A stretch of DNA of 64,000 bases from assembly GCA_035504415.1 (NCBI GenBank), contig DATJRY010000021.1, forward strand, positions 186,001-250,000. Reading direction: 5' to 3'. Positions within the stretch are counted from its first letter, which is position 1, and every line of letters starts with the position of its first letter. Source of the stretch: Candidatus Sulfotelmatobacter sp. (GTDB lineage: Bacteria > Vulcanimicrobiota > Vulcanimicrobiia > Vulcanimicrobiales > Vulcanimicrobiaceae). A program made the position numbers and the translations under genes. Below the pieces are notes generated by a model. The model had not been told where the DNA came from and ran no database searches. It saw only the letters and a program-made list of their open reading frames with translations. Of the stretch, positions 34,516-44,377 are shown in pieces.

Positions 34516-37500
34516 ATGCAGAGCTCCTACCTCCGTACGTTCGGAGGCTTTCAGCTCGTCATCGGTGCCACGGAGATCCCACGCCCGCCTACGCTCAAGG
34601 CGTGTTCTCTCGCGGCCTATTTGATCTTGAGCGGCGGCGCGGCGATCGGGCGCGAGCGCCTGTTGGAGCTGCTCTGGCCGGAGATCGATCCCGAACGCGG
34701 CCGGGCCAACCTCAAGACCGCCATGTGGTCGTTGCGCGACGTGTTGCGCAAAGGCGGCTGCGATCCCGACGCCTTTCTCAGCCGCGAGCGCAGCGTCGTG
34801 CAATGGATCGCGCCGACCACCTCCGACGCCGCGCACTTGTTGCGCGTCGATCCCGCCGGCCCCGTCGAAGCGCTGGCCGAAGCGGTCGGACTCGTCACCG
34901 GCGAGTTCCTCGAAGGCATCTTCGACGAATGGGTCGTGCTGCGGCGCGAAGAGCTGGCGCGGCGCTACGACGCGCTGGTCTGCGCGCTGTTCGTCGCGCG
35001 CCCGACGGCGGAGACGGCGCGACTCGCGCTTCAGCGCGATCCCTACGACAGCGGCGCCGTCCGCGTCCTGGCCGACGAAGAACGCCGCGCCGGCCGTACC
35101 GCGCGCGCGCTCGACCTGATCGAAGCGCATCGCACGGCGCTCGACGAGCTGGGCGAGTCGCTGGCGCCGGATCTGGCCGCGCTGGTGCAGACGCTGCGCG
35201 CCGCCGGCCGCGAGGACGCGGCCGGCCCGAGCCTGCCGTTCGTCGGCCGCAGCGACGCGTTGGCGTGGTTGGAGACGCGCGCGGCGGAACGCGAGGGCCG
35301 CGCGTGCGCGCTCGTCGTCGGCGAAGCCGGGATCGGGAAGACCAGCTTGCTGCGCGCGTTCGTCGATCGCTTGCGGCGCGCCGACCATACCGTTCACGCG
35401 CTGGCCGCGCTGCCGCACGACGCGCGTCCGTTCGAGCCGTGGAGCTCGCTGCTCGAGGCGCTGACGGGGACGACGCAACGCGCGGTCCTGGCCGACGTTC
35501 GCCACCCGGTCACGAGCGCGCTGGCCGGCGCGCTCGCCGATGCGCTCCCGACCGGCGCGGTGCTGGTGCTCGACGACGCGCACTGGCTGAGCGGCGACGC
35601 GCAGGCCGTGCTGCGCGACGTGGCGCCGCAGCTGCGCCGCAAGGGAGTCGTGCCGGTGGTGGCCACGCGGCCCGACGCCGCCGAGGCCCTGCGCACGCTG
35701 CTCTCCGTCGAGAGCGGTGACGAGCTGCGGCTGCACCCGTTGACCCGCGAAGACGTGTTGGCCGCGCTCGACGTGAGCGTCGAGGGCGACGTCGGCGAGC
35801 TGGCCGACGCGCTCCACCGCCGCTCCGACGGCGTTCCGCTCTACGTCGCGCACCTGGTCACCGAGCTGGGCCGCGCCGGCGTGCTGGCGCGCAGCGCTCA
35901 GCGTTGGCGGCTGGTGCGGACGATCGACGCCGGCACGCTTCCGACCGACTCGCTGCGCGCCGCGATCGCCGCGCCGTTGCGCGCGCTCGGCGAGGACGCC
36001 GTGCTCGCCGCCGCCGCGCTGGCGATCGAGCCGCACGCCGACGACGACGATCTGTGCGCCGCGTTGGGCTGGGAGGCGGCACGTTTCGACGCCGTCGCGG
36101 AGAAGCTGATTCGCGCCGAGCTGTTGGTGGAGCGCCCCGACGGTTTGGCCTTCGCGCACGACCTGGTCGCGCAGGTCGCCGGAGGACTGGCGACGCGGCG
36201 CACACGCTTGGCGCTGCACCGCGCCTTCGCGGCGCGCGTCGCCCGCTGGCCCGACCGCGAGGCACCGCTGTGGACGGCGCGGCACCACGAAGCGCTGGGC
36301 GAACGCTGGGAGGCCGCCGTCGCGTACCGCCGCGCCGGCGACATCGCCCTGTACGCCGACGCCCTGCACGATGCGGTCGCGCGCTATCGCGCGGCGCTGG
36401 CGATGGTGGCGGGCCTGGTTCCCGACGAGCGCACGCGCGCGCTCGCGACCGGGCTGTATCGCGCGATCGCGAGCTCGTCGTTCCGTTTGGGCGATCGCGC
36501 CGGCGCGCTCGCAGCGGCGCGCGCGGCGGTCGACGAGGCGTGCGCGAGCGGCGATCGCAAGCTGCTGGCGCAGGCCTTCTCCACCCGCGCCAACCAGCTC
36601 GTCAGCGACGCGCCGGTCGGACTCGACGAGCTGCACGCGGCGGCCAAGGACGCCGACGAAGCGGTGCGGCTGACGCGCGAGTGCGGCGAACGCGAAGAGC
36701 TGGTCGCCTCGTCGATCACGACCGCGATCGCCTACGGCCGGCTGGGCGAGTTCGACCTGGCCGAAGCGGCGGCGCGCGAAGCGGTCGACCACGCCGTCGC
36801 GATGGAACGCTGGGATATGGCCGTCGGCGCGGCCGATCGGCTGGCGCGGCTGTACACGATGCGCTGGCGGTTCGACGAGGCGCTCGCGCAGCGCAAGCTG
36901 GCGGAGTCGTACGCCCGCCGCACCGGCTCACTGGCCGAAGGCACCGTCCACGATCTGCTGGCCGACGTGTGGTTCGCGCTCGAGCGCTACGACGACGCGC
37001 TGGCCGAAGTCGCGCTCGGCGAAGCGTCGATCGAGCACGCCGATCTGGAGACCTCGCGCTGGCGCCTGCCGCGCTGGTCACTGGCGTGGAACCTGACCGC
37101 CACCCGCTTCAACATCGTGCTCGCGCGCGGCGATCTGGACGCCGCCGAGATCGTGCTCGCCTCGCTGGTCGGCCGGCGCGGGCTCGACGCGCCGGGCACG
37201 AATCCGGCGCTGGGCATGTACGCGCTGCGTCTGCTGGTCGAGCGCGGCGATCCCGGCGCGCTGCGCCGCGCGGCCGACCTCGCGCGCGGCTTACCGCGCG
37301 ACTTCGCCTTCGATCAGTTCCACTGGAGCGATCGCATCGAGCTGCTCGAAGCGCGCATCGCGGCCGGTCTGGGCGAACGCGACGCGCGCGCGCGGCTGGC
37401 GCAGTCCTTCACGCTGCTCGACGCGGATGCGGCGATCGCGCCGATGACCGCCGACCGTGCCTTCGCCGCGCTGGCGGCGGCGGCGCGCAAAGCCGGCGAC

Positions 37501-37602
37501 GACGCGCTGGCCGAACGCGCCGCGCGGCAGTCGCAGCACTACCGCGCGCAGCGGATCGTCGGGCCGGAGCGCAAGCCGGCGCGCGCGCTACGCGTGGTCT
37601 GA
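34516..37602 (+). CDS. SARP/BTAD transcriptional regulator with AAA ATPase and TPR region
   Basis: A 1028-residue regulator. Residues 1-95 form an OmpR-type winged helix (RTFGGFQLVIG, then LLELLWPEIDPERGRANLK). Residues 95-230 are the bacterial transcriptional activation domain. An AAA/STAND ATPase follows, with Walker A GEAGIGKTSLL at 269-279 and Walker B VLVLDDAHWLSG near 349-360. From about 580 to the end the sequence is Ala-rich helical TPR-like repeats. ATG 34516 is used. The signal and target genes are unknown. The 3' end overlaps the convergent solute-binding gene by 15 bp. Confidence 0.9.
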   Translation: MQSSYLRTFGGFQLVIGATEIPRPPTLKACSLAAYLILSGGAAIGRERLLELLWPEIDPERGRANLKTAMWSLRDVLRKGGCDPDAFLSRERSVVQWIAPTTSDAAHLLRVDPAGPVEALAEAVGLVTGEFLEGIFDEWVVLRREELARRYDALVCALFVARPTAETARLALQRDPYDSGAVRVLADEERRAGRTARALDLIEAHRTALDELGESLAPDLAALVQTLRAAGREDAAGPSLPFVGRSDALAWLETRAAEREGRACALVVGEAGIGKTSLLRAFVDRLRRADHTVHALAALPHDARPFEPWSSLLEALTGTTQRAVLADVRHPVTSALAGALADALPTGAVLVLDDAHWLSGDAQAVLRDVAPQLRRKGVVPVVATRPDAAEALRTLLSVESGDELRLHPLTREDVLAALDVSVEGDVGELADALHRRSDGVPLYVAHLVTELGRAGVLARSAQRWRLVRTIDAGTLPTDSLRAAIAAPLRALGEDAVLAAAALAIEPHADDDDLCAALGWEAARFDAVAEKLIRAELLVERPDGLAFAHDLVAQVAGGLATRRTRLALHRAFAARVARWPDREAPLWTARHHEALGERWEAAVAYRRAGDIALYADALHDAVARYRAALAMVAGLVPDERTRALATGLYRAIASSSFRLGDRAGALAAARAAVDEACASGDRKLLAQAFSTRANQLVSDAPVGLDELHAAAKDADEAVRLTRECGEREELVASSITTAIAYGRLGEFDLAEAAAREAVDHAVAMERWDMAVGAADRLARLYTMRWRFDEALAQRKLAESYARRTGSLAEGTVHDLLADVWFALERYDDALAEVALGEASIEHADLETSRWRLPRWSLAWNLTATRFNIVLARGDLDAAEIVLASLVGRRGLDAPGTNPALGMYALRLLVERGDPGALRRAADLARGLPRDFAFDQFHWSDRIELLEARIAAGLGERDARARLAQSFTLLDADAAIAPMTADRAFAALAAAARKAGDDALAERAARQSQHYRAQRIVGPERKPARALRVV

Positions 37603-39144
37603 GTCGATCCGCCACTCGGCGAGGTTCCACAGGTCCTCGCCGTCGGGCTGCGGAGCGACGCCGTGCAGCCGCGGCGTGCGCGCGTAGCGCCCCAGCGGCC
37701 AGTCGATCGGAACGTACGGCACGTCGCGCGCGACCCGGTTCGCGATCGCCGCGCGCGCGGCGGCGCGCGTCCGCTCGTCGGGCGCCTGGACCGCCTGCAC
37801 GCACCACCGGTCGACCTGCGGATCGGCGTACTGCGCGAAGTTCTCGCCCTTGGGCGCGCGCGCCCAGCTCGCCAGCTGATCGCTGCGATCGCTGCCCGGT
37901 CCGAACGTCCAGTTCGTCAGCGCGACCTCGTAGGTGCCTTCGTACAGCGGACCGGGATCGCCGAACATCACCGCGGGGGCCAAGGCGCGCAGCTGCACGC
38001 GCACGCCGGCGCGCTCCCACGCGTCGGCGATCTGCGCCGCGCGTGCCTCCATCGACGGGCTGCCCGCCGACAGCGTCAACACCAGCGGGTGCGGATGCAG
38101 CGCGGCCAACGCGCCGCGTGCGGCGGCGAGGTCGGTGCGCGGCACGCCGGCCGGCGCGACGTAGCCGGGCTCGTCCGGCGGCACCAGCGTGCGCGCGGGC
38201 GTGGTGAAGCCGGTCGTCGCCGCGCGGCCGATGCGATCGCGGTCGAGCACCGCGGCCAAGGCGCGCCGCAGGCGCACGTCGCGGAACGGCGCGCGCTGCG
38301 TGGCGAAGCTCAGGTACACCAGCGTGCGGCCGTGCACGATACCGGTGACGAGGCCGTCGCCGAGCAGGCGCGCGTCGAAGCTCGGCGGCAGGCGCGCGTA
38401 GTCGATCTCGCCCGCGCGCAAGGCGGCGACGGCCGTGGTCGGCACCGGGATGACCAACAGTCGCACGTCGTCCAGGCGCGGCGGCGGCGCGCCGGCGGCG
38501 CGGCGCGCAGCCAGCCGCACCTCGACGCCCGGCGTCCAGCGCGCCAGCACGAACGGCCCGCTGCCGACCGGGCGGCGGTCGAAGTCGGTGCGGTTGAGGT
38601 CGACGCCCCGCAGGACGTGGGCCGGCAAGATGCTCCCGTGCGCGCCGTTGCAGAACAGCAGCCGCAGCGCGTCGACGCTGCGGTGGCGCAGCCGGATGAC
38701 GACCGCGTGCGCGCCGCGCGCGCGGACCGACGCGACCAGCGCGGCCAGCTCGTCGTTGGGCACGTCGAGCTTGGGGTCGGTCAGCACGCCGTAGGTGAAG
38801 ACCACGTCGTCGGCGGTGACCGGTACGCCGTCGCTCCAGCGCGCGTCCGTCCGCAAGCGGTACGTGTAGGTCAGCTCGTCGGCGGAGATGCCGCCGTTGG
38901 CGCGGCTCGGCAGCGCCTGCGCGACGTCGGGGACGACGCGCTCGCCGCGGCCGATCCGGACCAGGCCTTGGAAGAGCGCGCCCGCGATCTCGTTCTCGAC
39001 GACCAGCGTCGAGAAGTCGGGGTTGAGCGAGTGCGGCTCGAGGGCGATCGCGACGCGCACCGTGCGCGGCGGATGCGCCGGCGCGCAGCCGGCCAGCAGC
39101 GCGCCGGCCAGCGCCAGGCTCGCCAGCGCGCCGCGCACGCTCAC
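37588..39144 (-). CDS. ABC transporter family 5 solute-binding lipoprotein
   Basis: A 518-residue peptide/nickel-type (SBP_bac_5) binding protein. The lipobox LALAGALLAGC ends at about residue 20. VALEPHSLNP-like (AIALEPHSLNPDFS), TYRLRTDARWSDGVPVTADD and RDVRLRRALAAVLDRDRI are family hallmarks. It starts at GTG 39144, 1 bp after the gcvPB stop, so it looks co-transcribed with the glycine cleavage genes. No permease or ATPase gene is adjacent. The ligand is unknown; a peptide or amino-acid source of glycine would fit. Confidence 0.87.
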   Translation of the reverse strand: MSVRGALASLALAGALLAGCAPAHPPRTVRVAIALEPHSLNPDFSTLVVENEIAGALFQGLVRIGRGERVVPDVAQALPSRANGGISADELTYTYRLRTDARWSDGVPVTADDVVFTYGVLTDPKLDVPNDELAALVASVRARGAHAVVIRLRHRSVDALRLLFCNGAHGSILPAHVLRGVDLNRTDFDRRPVGSGPFVLARWTPGVEVRLAARRAAGAPPPRLDDVRLLVIPVPTTAVAALRAGEIDYARLPPSFDARLLGDGLVTGIVHGRTLVYLSFATQRAPFRDVRLRRALAAVLDRDRIGRAATTGFTTPARTLVPPDEPGYVAPAGVPRTDLAAARGALAALHPHPLVLTLSAGSPSMEARAAQIADAWERAGVRVQLRALAPAVMFGDPGPLYEGTYEVALTNWTFGPGSDRSDQLASWARAPKGENFAQYADPQVDRWCVQAVQAPDERTRAAARAAIANRVARDVPYVPIDWPLGRYARTPRLHGVAPQPDGEDLWNLAEWRIDSDHA

Positions 39145-39145
39145 C

Positions 39146-40654
39146 CTAGCTCGCCGAGGGCCGCCAGCGCAGATCGGGCTGGCGCGCGGCGCGCGTCTCG
39201 TCGACGCGTCCGACCGGCGTCGTCACCGGCGCCGCCAGCAGCGCGTCGGGGTCCGTCTCGGCCTGCGCGATCAGCTCGCGGAAGGCGGCGATGAACCCGT
39301 CGAGCGTCTCCTTCGACTCCGTCTCGGTCGGCTCGATCATCAGGCACTCGGGGACGATCAGCGGGAAGTAGACCGTCGGCGCGTGGTAGCCGCGGTCGAG
39401 CAGCGCCTTGCCCAGATCCAGCGCGCGCACGCCCGTCTCGCGCTTGAGCGACTGCGCCGAGGCGACGAACTCGTGCCGGTTGATCTCGTCGTACGGCACG
39501 TCGATCACGTCGCGCAGGTGAACGCGCAGGTAGTTCGCGTTGAGCACCGCCAGCTTCGACACCTGGGCGAGGCCCGCGCCGCCGTTGGCGTAGCAGTACG
39601 CCAGCGCGCGCACCATGTGCGCGAAGTTCGACCAGAACGAACGCATCGTCCCGATCGCCTTGGGGCGATCGAAGTCGAGCGCAAAGTGCAGCTCGGCGCT
39701 CTCCTGCCAGCCCGGCGCGTCGACGTCGCGGTGATCGGCGTCGAAGGCGCGCACGACCGGCGTCGGCAGGTACTCGACCAGGTGCGCCGCGACGCCGACC
39801 GGTCCCGCCCCCGCGCCGCCGCCGCCGTGCGGGATCGAGAACGTCTTGTGCAGGTTGAGGTGCATGAGGTCGAAGCCCATGTCGCCGGGGCGCGTGTTGC
39901 CCATCAGCGCGTTGGCGTTGGCGCCGTCGTAGTACATCAGCCCGCCGGCCTCGTGCACGACGTCCGACACCTCGTGGATGCGCGGCTCGAACAGCCCCAG
40001 CGTGTTGGGGTTGGTCATCATGCAGACCGCGGTCGTCGGGCCGACGACCGCGCGCAGATCGGCCGGGTCGACGCGGCCGTGCGCGTCCGAGGGCAGCGAG
40101 AGGACGGTGAACCCGACCATCGCGGCCGAGGCGGGGTTGGTGCCGTGCGCGGTGTCGGGCACGATGACGACGGTGCGCTCCGTCTCGCCGCGGGCGCGGA
40201 AGTACGCTTTCGCGATCAGCAGCGCGGTCAGCTCGGCGTGCGCGCCGGCAGCCGGGTTGAGCGAGAACGCGGCCATCCCGAACAGCGAGCTGAGCGCGCG
40301 CTCGAGCTCCCACATCACCGCCAGCGCGCCTTGCGCGGCGTGGTCGGGCGCGAACGGGTGCAGGTCGCGCAGCGCCGGCAGGTTCGCCATCGCGTCGTTG
40401 ATGCGCGGGTTGTATTTCATCGTGCACGACCCGAGCGGATAGAAGTTCGTGTCGATGCCGAACGTCTTCTGCGAGAGCCGGGTGAAGTGGCGCACGACGT
40501 CCAGCTCGCTGTTGTCCGGCAGCGGCAAGTCCTCGCGCAGCGCCTCGCGCGGGAGCAGGTCGGCCAAGTCCGGCCCCTCGGGCAGGTAGCGATTGGCGCG
40601 ACCGTCCTGGCCGGTCTCGAAGATCAGGGGCGTTTCAGACGTGGGCTGCGGCAC
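39146..40654 (-). CDS. gcvPB: Glycine dehydrogenase (decarboxylating) subunit 2
   Basis: A 502-residue PLP-containing half of the split glycine cleavage P protein. GIDTNFYPLGSCTMKYNPR is the N-terminal hallmark, DTAHGTNPASAAMVGF follows, and the PLP Lys is in HLNLHKTFSIPHGGGGAG. The C-terminus has PLIVPECLMIEPTETESKE. It overlaps gcvPA by 20 bp. Together they decarboxylate glycine and load the aminomethyl group on GcvH. Confidence 0.96.
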   Translation of the reverse strand: MPQPTSETPLIFETGQDGRANRYLPEGPDLADLLPREALREDLPLPDNSELDVVRHFTRLSQKTFGIDTNFYPLGSCTMKYNPRINDAMANLPALRDLHPFAPDHAAQGALAVMWELERALSSLFGMAAFSLNPAAGAHAELTALLIAKAYFRARGETERTVVIVPDTAHGTNPASAAMVGFTVLSLPSDAHGRVDPADLRAVVGPTTAVCMMTNPNTLGLFEPRIHEVSDVVHEAGGLMYYDGANANALMGNTRPGDMGFDLMHLNLHKTFSIPHGGGGAGAGPVGVAAHLVEYLPTPVVRAFDADHRDVDAPGWQESAELHFALDFDRPKAIGTMRSFWSNFAHMVRALAYCYANGGAGLAQVSKLAVLNANYLRVHLRDVIDVPYDEINRHEFVASAQSLKRETGVRALDLGKALLDRGYHAPTVYFPLIVPECLMIEPTETESKETLDGFIAAFRELIAQAETDPDALLAAPVTTPVGRVDETRAARQPDLRWRPSAS

Positions 40655-41999
40655 GGGCCGGAATCTCCGAGAGGGCGGTGACGAGGCGATCGACGTCGGC
40701 GCTGCCGATCAGTTCCGTCGCCGTCATGAGGATGCAGTCGTCGAGCTCGGGATAGAAGCGTCCCAGGTCCAGACCGCCGAGGATGCCGTGCCGTTCGAGC
40801 GCGACCAGCACGTCGGCGGCGCGGCCGGGGACGCGCAGCGCGAACTCGTTGAAGACCGGCCCGTCGAAGCGCGCGGCGAAGCCCGGCAGCGCCGTCGTCT
40901 TGGCGCGCAGCTCGCGCGTGCGCGCCACGTTGAGCGCGGCGCAGTCACGCAGCCCCGTCTTCCCCATCGCCGCCAGGTAGATGGTCGCGCACAGCGCGCA
41001 GTGCGCCTGATTGGTGCAGATGTTCGAGGTCGCTTTCTCGCGGCGGATGTGCTGCTCGCGCGCCTGCAGCGTGAGCACGTACGCCGTGCGGCCCTGCGCG
41101 TCGACCGACTTGCCGACCAGCCGGCCCGGGACGCGGCGCAGGTGCGCGTTGGTCGCGGCGATGAAGCCGACGTGGGGGCCCCCGTAGGCGACCGCGTTGC
41201 CGAACGATTGCCCCTCGCCCACGCAGATCTCGGCGCCCCACGAGGCCGGCGGTGCCAGCGCGGCCAGCGAGAGCGCTTCGGCGACGACCGCGATCGGAAC
41301 GGCCTTGGCCGCGCTGATGCGCGCGCCGGCGCCGTCGGGCAGCGCGTCGATGACGCCGAAGACGTTGGGCGACTGCACCGCGACCGCCGCGTAGCGGCCG
41401 CTCGCGAGGGCCGCGTCGAGCCCGCTCCAATCGGTGCGGCCGTCGGCGGCGAACGGCACCTCGTCGATCTCGAGCTCGAGCCCTTCGGCGTAGGTGCGCA
41501 GCACCGCGCGATAGTTCGGGTGCACGGCCGACGAGATCAGCACGGCTTTGCGGCCGGTCGCGTTGACCGCCATGATCGCACCCTCGGCCAGCGCCGTCGC
41601 GCCGTCGTACACCGAGGCGTTGGCGACGTCCAGGCCGGTCAGCAGCGCGACGTAGGTCTGCCACTCGTAGATCGCCTGCAGGTAGCCCTGCGAGACCTCG
41701 GCCTGATACGGCGTGTACGAGGTCAGGAACTCACCGCGCATCGCCAGCGCGCCGACGACCGGCGGCATGTAGTGGCGGTACGCGCCGGCGCCCAGGAAGC
41801 TGACGTACTCCTGGGCGCTGGTACGGTCGGCGAAGCGGCGAAAGCGCTCGGCGATCTCGATCTCGCTGAGCTGCGGCATGAGGGAGAGGGGTTCGCGCAG
41901 CGCGACCGCGTCCGGGACGCGGACGAGCTCGTCCAACGACCCGACTCCGACGGCGCGCAGCATCGCCTCGATGTCCGAGGGGGTGTGCGGCGTGTAGAT
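40635..41999 (-). CDS. gcvPA: Glycine dehydrogenase (decarboxylating) subunit 1, probable AUC start
   Basis: A 454-residue non-PLP half of the split P protein: SFLGAGAYRHYMPPVV, FLTSYTPYQAEVSQGYLQAI, NASVYDGATALAEG and LQAREQHIRREKATSNICTN are all typical. The first ATG in frame (41963) would cut off the conserved N-terminus YTPHTPSDIEAML that other GcvPA proteins have. That segment is encoded upstream. It begins at ATC 41997-41999 with GGAG 7 bases before it and no ATG, GTG or TTG in frame between. An AUC start, or a one-base sequence error in an ATG, is therefore the best reading. Confidence 0.9.
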   Translation of the reverse strand: MYTPHTPSDIEAMLRAVGVGSLDELVRVPDAVALREPLSLMPQLSEIEIAERFRRFADRTSAQEYVSFLGAGAYRHYMPPVVGALAMRGEFLTSYTPYQAEVSQGYLQAIYEWQTYVALLTGLDVANASVYDGATALAEGAIMAVNATGRKAVLISSAVHPNYRAVLRTYAEGLELEIDEVPFAADGRTDWSGLDAALASGRYAAVAVQSPNVFGVIDALPDGAGARISAAKAVPIAVVAEALSLAALAPPASWGAEICVGEGQSFGNAVAYGGPHVGFIAATNAHLRRVPGRLVGKSVDAQGRTAYVLTLQAREQHIRREKATSNICTNQAHCALCATIYLAAMGKTGLRDCAALNVARTRELRAKTTALPGFAARFDGPVFNEFALRVPGRAADVLVALERHGILGGLDLGRFYPELDDCILMTATELIGSADVDRLVTALSEIPARAAAHV

Positions 42000-42012
42000 G
42001 GGACGACTCCGG

Positions 42013-42028
42013 GGCCCGCAAGCGGGCC
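42013..42028 (-). other. Intercistronic palindrome gcvH-gcvPA
   Basis: GGCCCGC and GCGGGCC flank AA (plus strand), a near-perfect 16-base palindrome that ends just before the GGAG of gcvPA. It may be a stability or processing hairpin in the operon mRNA, or it may control gcvPA translation. Confidence 0.45.
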
Positions 42029-42075
42029 GTTGGTGGAGAAAAGGGTGACCGGCGGGGATTCCTCGCCCCCGGGGG

Positions 42076-42465
42076 CTACGCCTCGGAGATCAGCTGCTCG
42101 TAGGCGGTCGCGCCCATCAGCTCGTCGATCTGGCCGACGTCGGCGAGCTTGACCTTGAACAACCAGCCCTCGCCGTACGGGTCGCGGTTGACCACCGCCG
42201 GATCGCCCTCGATGGCCTCGTTGATCCCGACGACCTCGCCGCCGACGGGGGTGAAGATGTCGGAGACGGCCTTCACCGACTCGACGACGCCGATGTTCGC
42301 GAACTGGGTCAGCGTGCCGCCGACCCGGGGCAGCTCGACGTAGACGATGTCCCCCAGCGAGGACTGCGCGTAATCGGTGATCCCGACCGTCGCGACGTCA
42401 CCCTCGAGCGCGACCCATTCGTGTTCTTTGCTGTAGCGCAAGCCTGCCGGCGCGGTGTCTGCCAT
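42076..42465 (-). CDS. gcvH: Glycine cleavage system H protein
   Basis: A 129-residue lipoyl carrier. The lipoyl Lys is in GVVESVKAVSDIFTPVGGE, and the N-terminal RYSKEHEWVALEGD and GITDYAQSSLGDIVYVELP are standard. It lies between gcvT and gcvPA on the same strand, each spaced by about 60-75 bp and each gap containing a palindrome. Confidence 0.97.
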   Translation of the reverse strand: MADTAPAGLRYSKEHEWVALEGDVATVGITDYAQSSLGDIVYVELPRVGGTLTQFANIGVVESVKAVSDIFTPVGGEVVGINEAIEGDPAVVNRDPYGEGWLFKVKLADVGQIDELMGATAYEQLISEA

Positions 42466-42506
42466 GTCGCGTCTAGCTAGGCTCCGGGCGACCGCGGCAC
42501 CTGCCG

Positions 42507-42522
42507 GCGTGGCGCGCCACGC
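42507..42522 (-). other. Intercistronic palindrome gcvT-gcvH
   Basis: A 16-base perfect palindrome, GCGTGGCGCGCCACGC, lies in the 61-bp gap between gcvT and gcvH. As RNA it forms a 6-bp stem with a CGCG loop. It is similar in size and position to the one before gcvPA. Confidence 0.45.
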
Positions 42523-42526
42523 TCCG

Positions 42527-43639
<1,113 letters not shown>

Positions 43640-43743
43640 GACGGTCCGGGAATGCGCGGAAGCTCGCGTGCCGTCCTCGCGCGCAGGCCGCCGGGTTTGC
43701 TCGCGGCGAGCGGTCGCTTGACCGTGGAGCAGCCGTGATCTAG

Positions 43744-43784
43744 CACAAACTTTAAACTTTCTACTAGTAAAAACTATTATAGAC
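43744..43784. promoter_or_regulatory. AT-rich divergent promoter region before gcvT
   Basis: A 40-base AT-rich island in very GC-rich DNA. The minus strand has an exact TATAAT (43776-43781), and the plus strand offers TTTAAA and TATTAT at promoter-like spacing. AAACTTT is repeated in tandem at 43747-43760. It lies between gcvT and the plus-strand gene at 43849. No glycine riboswitch can be recognised in the leader. Confidence 0.5.
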
Positions 43785-43848
43785 GCGGCTGCTCTCTCCG
43801 ATGTTCTAGGCGAGACCCTCACGCACTCGCCGCCTTCGGAGCCGCATC

Positions 43849-44337
43849 GTGACCGCCGCCCGCCCGCTCGCCGCCGCCCTCGCCGCCCTGGCCCTCGCCG
43901 CCGGCCGGCCCGTCTTCGCCGACCCGACGACGCCCGCGGCGCCCGCGCCGGCGACGCTCGCCGACACCAGCACCACCGTCTCGGCCTTCCGGCCCGACCC
44001 CGTCACGCTGCAGATCGTGCAGCCGCGCCCGCCCTCGTCGTTGCCGGCGCTCTCGCGCATGGCGCTCTACGTGCTGCAAGGCATCGACGCGGTGCAGAGC
44101 GGTCGCGCGCTGCGCATCAACGGGGCCTACGAGCGCAACGGCATGATGCGCCCCTTCTCCCACGCCGGCACCGCCGGGATGGCACTGGGCTTCGCGCTCG
44201 GCGACGTCGTGCGCGACTTCGCCCTGCGCCGCAGCTCGGAAAAGGTGAAGCTCGCCGCCGAAGCGGCGCAGGCCGCCAGCAACGTCGCCGGGATCCTCAC
44301 CACCCGCGCGACGCTGGACGCCGCCTCCCACCCGTAG
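43849..44337 (+). CDS. Small exported protein, unknown function
   Basis: A 162-residue protein with a signal peptide (PLAAALAALALAAGRPVFA) from GTG 43849, which has GGAG 7 bases upstream. The mature part has a conserved-looking stretch MALYVLQGIDAVQSGRALRI and AGMALGFALGDVVRDFALR, possibly one amphipathic or membrane helix. I recognise no domain. It is divergent from the gcv operon. Confidence 0.65.
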   Translation: MTAARPLAAALAALALAAGRPVFADPTTPAAPAPATLADTSTTVSAFRPDPVTLQIVQPRPPSSLPALSRMALYVLQGIDAVQSGRALRINGAYERNGMMRPFSHAGTAGMALGFALGDVVRDFALRRSSEKVKLAAEAAQAASNVAGILTTRATLDAASHP

Positions 44338-44377
44338 CGGGCAGGACGAGAGGGCCTTCAGTCGGTAGGGCGTCGCG

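Noticed and set aside
34105-36792. An 895-codon minus-strand frame opposite the SARP regulator
   Set aside because: Low-complexity Arg/Gln/Ala composition; the plus strand encodes recognisable SARP, ATPase and TPR parts.
43640-43848. Glycine riboswitch upstream of gcvT
   Set aside because: The conserved glycine-aptamer core sequences could not be found in the leader downstream of the TATAAT box.
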